Source: Archaeoglobaceae archaeon
Lineage (GTDB): Archaea > Halobacteriota > Archaeoglobi > Archaeoglobales > Archaeoglobaceae
Direction: 5' to 3'
Length of the DNA stretch: 5,242 nt
Assembly (NCBI GenBank): GCA_027016055.1
Contig: JALWBF010000013.1
Coordinates: 1-5,242 of the forward strand
The notes beneath the pieces are model-generated. The model had not been told where the DNA came from. It did not search any database and saw nothing but the letters and a program-made list of their open reading frames with translations. The position numbers were made by a program, and so were the translations under genes. Below, one piece after another: positions 4,246 to 5,242 of the stretch; within the stretch, counting starts at the first letter, position 1, and each line of letters starts with the position of its first letter.

Positions 4246-5242
4246 ATGGCTAATACGGACTTTAGCGATACCGAATTCGACCATAACAAAGAATTTCTGA
4301 CCGTTAGAACATCCCGAAACACAATTGAGAGTTTTGATAGGAGTAAAATCGTCAAATCGCTGATTAAAGAGACCGGCATTCCTAAGGAGGTAGCAGAGGA
4401 AATCGCTCTCGATGTTGAAAAAACGATAAAAAAGCTCAAACTTAAGTTCATTTCAGCCCCGCTTATTAGGGAGATAGTTAACGTGAAGCTGCTCGAAAGG
4501 GGTCTTGAGGATGCGAGAAGGGATTACACGAGGCTCGGTCTCCCGGTTTACGATACGACCCAGATAATAGAGAAGGGTATTAGGGAGAACGCAAACCTTC
4601 AGCACAATCCGGAAACGATCCACAAGCACGTTGCGGATTGGGTCATGAAGGAATACGCCCTGCTTAAGGCTTTGCCTCTGCATTTGGCAGATGCTCACAT
4701 GCGCGGGGAGATTCACATCCATGACTTAGAATATTTCGTTACCCGTCCTTACTGCTTCCAGCACGATCTCAGATGGTTCCTGAAGAACGGTTTAAGGGTT
4801 GACGGAACCGGAGAGAATACTGCTGTTGCTGGACCCGCTAAGAATGCGGAAGTTGCGATTCTTCATGCCGCAAAGGCTTTGGCAGCTGCTCAAACGAATT
4901 TCGCCGGCGGACAGGGTTTGGACTTCTTCAACGTCTGGCTCGCCCCTTACATGGCCGGAAAGACATACAAGGAGATAAAGCAGTTGGCTCAGATGTTCGT
5001 TTATGAGATGAGCGTGGATCCCGATACCGAACTGATAATTAGGAAGAACGGAAGGGTTGAAAGAGTAAGGATAGGAGAACTCGTTGACGGCTGGATGGAA
5101 AGGAATGCTGAGTACGTCAGGACATTCGGCAGAAACGAGGTTCTGCTTATAGACGATGACTTGGAGGTTTTGACCTGTGATGAAAACGGAGTTAGATTTT
5201 CAAAGATCACGGGAATGAGCAGGCATAAGAGCGATCACATAC
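4246..5242 (+). CDS. nrdD: Anaerobic (class III) ribonucleoside-triphosphate reductase, intein-interrupted, 3' partial
   Basis: NrdD is a glycyl-radical enzyme that reduces ribonucleotides to dNTPs without oxygen, after activation by the radical-SAM protein NrdG. The window shows 332 residues, of which 255 are host protein. Residues 17-103 form an ATP-cone, the allosteric nucleotide-binding domain, ending in the conserved LGLPVYD. The catalytic part begins with NLQHNPETIHKHVAD (117-131) and HIHDLEYF (157-164), then TNFAGGQGLDFFNVWLAPYM (217-236), all typical of archaeal NrdD. After FVYEM (251-255) the expected continuation SQMYVARGGQ is missing and an intein begins. The radical glycine, the active-site cysteines and the C-terminal zinc site lie beyond the window. 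The ATG at 4246 is chosen over an in-frame TTG at 4204 because of TATA spacing and codon preference. There is no overlap with neighbours; the gene reads away from the divergent sRNAs. Confidence 0.95.
   Translation, partial: MANTDFSDTEFDHNKEFLTVRTSRNTIESFDRSKIVKSLIKETGIPKEVAEEIALDVEKTIKKLKLKFISAPLIREIVNVKLLERGLEDARRDYTRLGLPVYDTTQIIEKGIRENANLQHNPETIHKHVADWVMKEYALLKALPLHLADAHMRGEIHIHDLEYFVTRPYCFQHDLRWFLKNGLRVDGTGENTAVAGPAKNAEVAILHAAKALAAAQTNFAGGQGLDFFNVWLAPYMAGKTYKEIKQLAQMFVYEMSVDPDTELIIRKNGRVERVRIGELVDGWMERNAEYVRTFGRNEVLLIDDDLEVLTCDENGVRFSKITGMSRHKSDHI
5011..5242 (+). other. Intein N-terminal splicing domain inside NrdD (runs off window)
   Basis: From codon 256 the reading frame switches to an intein. 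Block A starts with Ser1 in SVDPDTELIIR and continues GRVERVRIGELVD (intein residues 14-26), the usual N-terminal pattern. LEVLTCDENG followed by FSKITGMSRHKSD matches the second N-terminal block. The nucleophile is Ser rather than Cys. The last host residue is Met255, and NrdD relatives have SQMYV next, so the first C-extein residue should also be Ser, giving a Ser1/Ser+1 splicing pair. Seventy-seven intein residues are visible. Block B (TxxH), any homing endonuclease and the C-terminal His-Asn lie outside, so I cannot say whether it is full-length, mini or active. Inteins are known in NrdD of Methanocaldococcus jannaschii. Confidence 0.92.

Noticed and set aside
4155..4722. Minus-strand ORFs opposite the start of nrdD
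   Set aside because: They are antisense to the ATP-cone and early catalytic region and have no recognisable domain.

Overview
The window looks like a chromosomal segment of a hyperthermophilic, anaerobic euryarchaeon, most likely of the Archaeoglobales. Four things point there. The DnaG is of the archaeal type. The isocitrate dehydrogenase closely resembles, as I remember it, the Archaeoglobus fulgidus enzyme. The ribonucleotide reductase is class III (oxygen-sensitive) and carries an intein. There are tandem archaeal C/D box guide RNAs, and TATA-type promoters lie about 28-30 nt ahead of most start codons. The genus assignment is inference from memory, not a search.

Layout. Bases 1-20 are the 3' end of a tRNA on the + strand (probably tRNA-Leu). 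Its tail meets the stop codon of a minus-strand gene for a stand-alone LigD-type 3'-phosphoesterase (23-385), which lies 32 nt downstream of minus-strand dnaG (418-1578). A T-rich tract separates the two. At about 1625-1637 a near-palindromic AT element supplies superposed TATA boxes for dnaG (leftward) and for a polytopic membrane protein (1661-2596, rightward). The membrane protein resembles nucleoside-recognition/Gate proteins and shows an internal duplication. After a 160-nt gap with a doubtful 28-codon ORF comes icd (2757-3992), an NADP-dependent isocitrate dehydrogenase. The next gap, 3993-4245, holds two tandem C/D box sRNAs on the minus strand (about 3993-4106) and an AT-rich promoter region. 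Then nrdD starts (4246 to the window edge), with an N-terminal ATP-cone. At codon 256 it is interrupted by the N-terminal splicing domain of an intein, which runs off the window.

How it fits together. These are mostly housekeeping genes for information processing and central metabolism: DnaG (primase-like protein of the archaeal exosome), a 3'-end-healing enzyme, rRNA/tRNA methylation guides, Icd (2-oxoglutarate and NADPH supply) and NrdD (dNTP supply). They do not form one operon. Only dnaG and the phosphoesterase are plausibly co-transcribed. The least routine content is the pair of tandem guide RNAs and the NrdD intein. I see no CRISPR array, insertion sequence or defence system.
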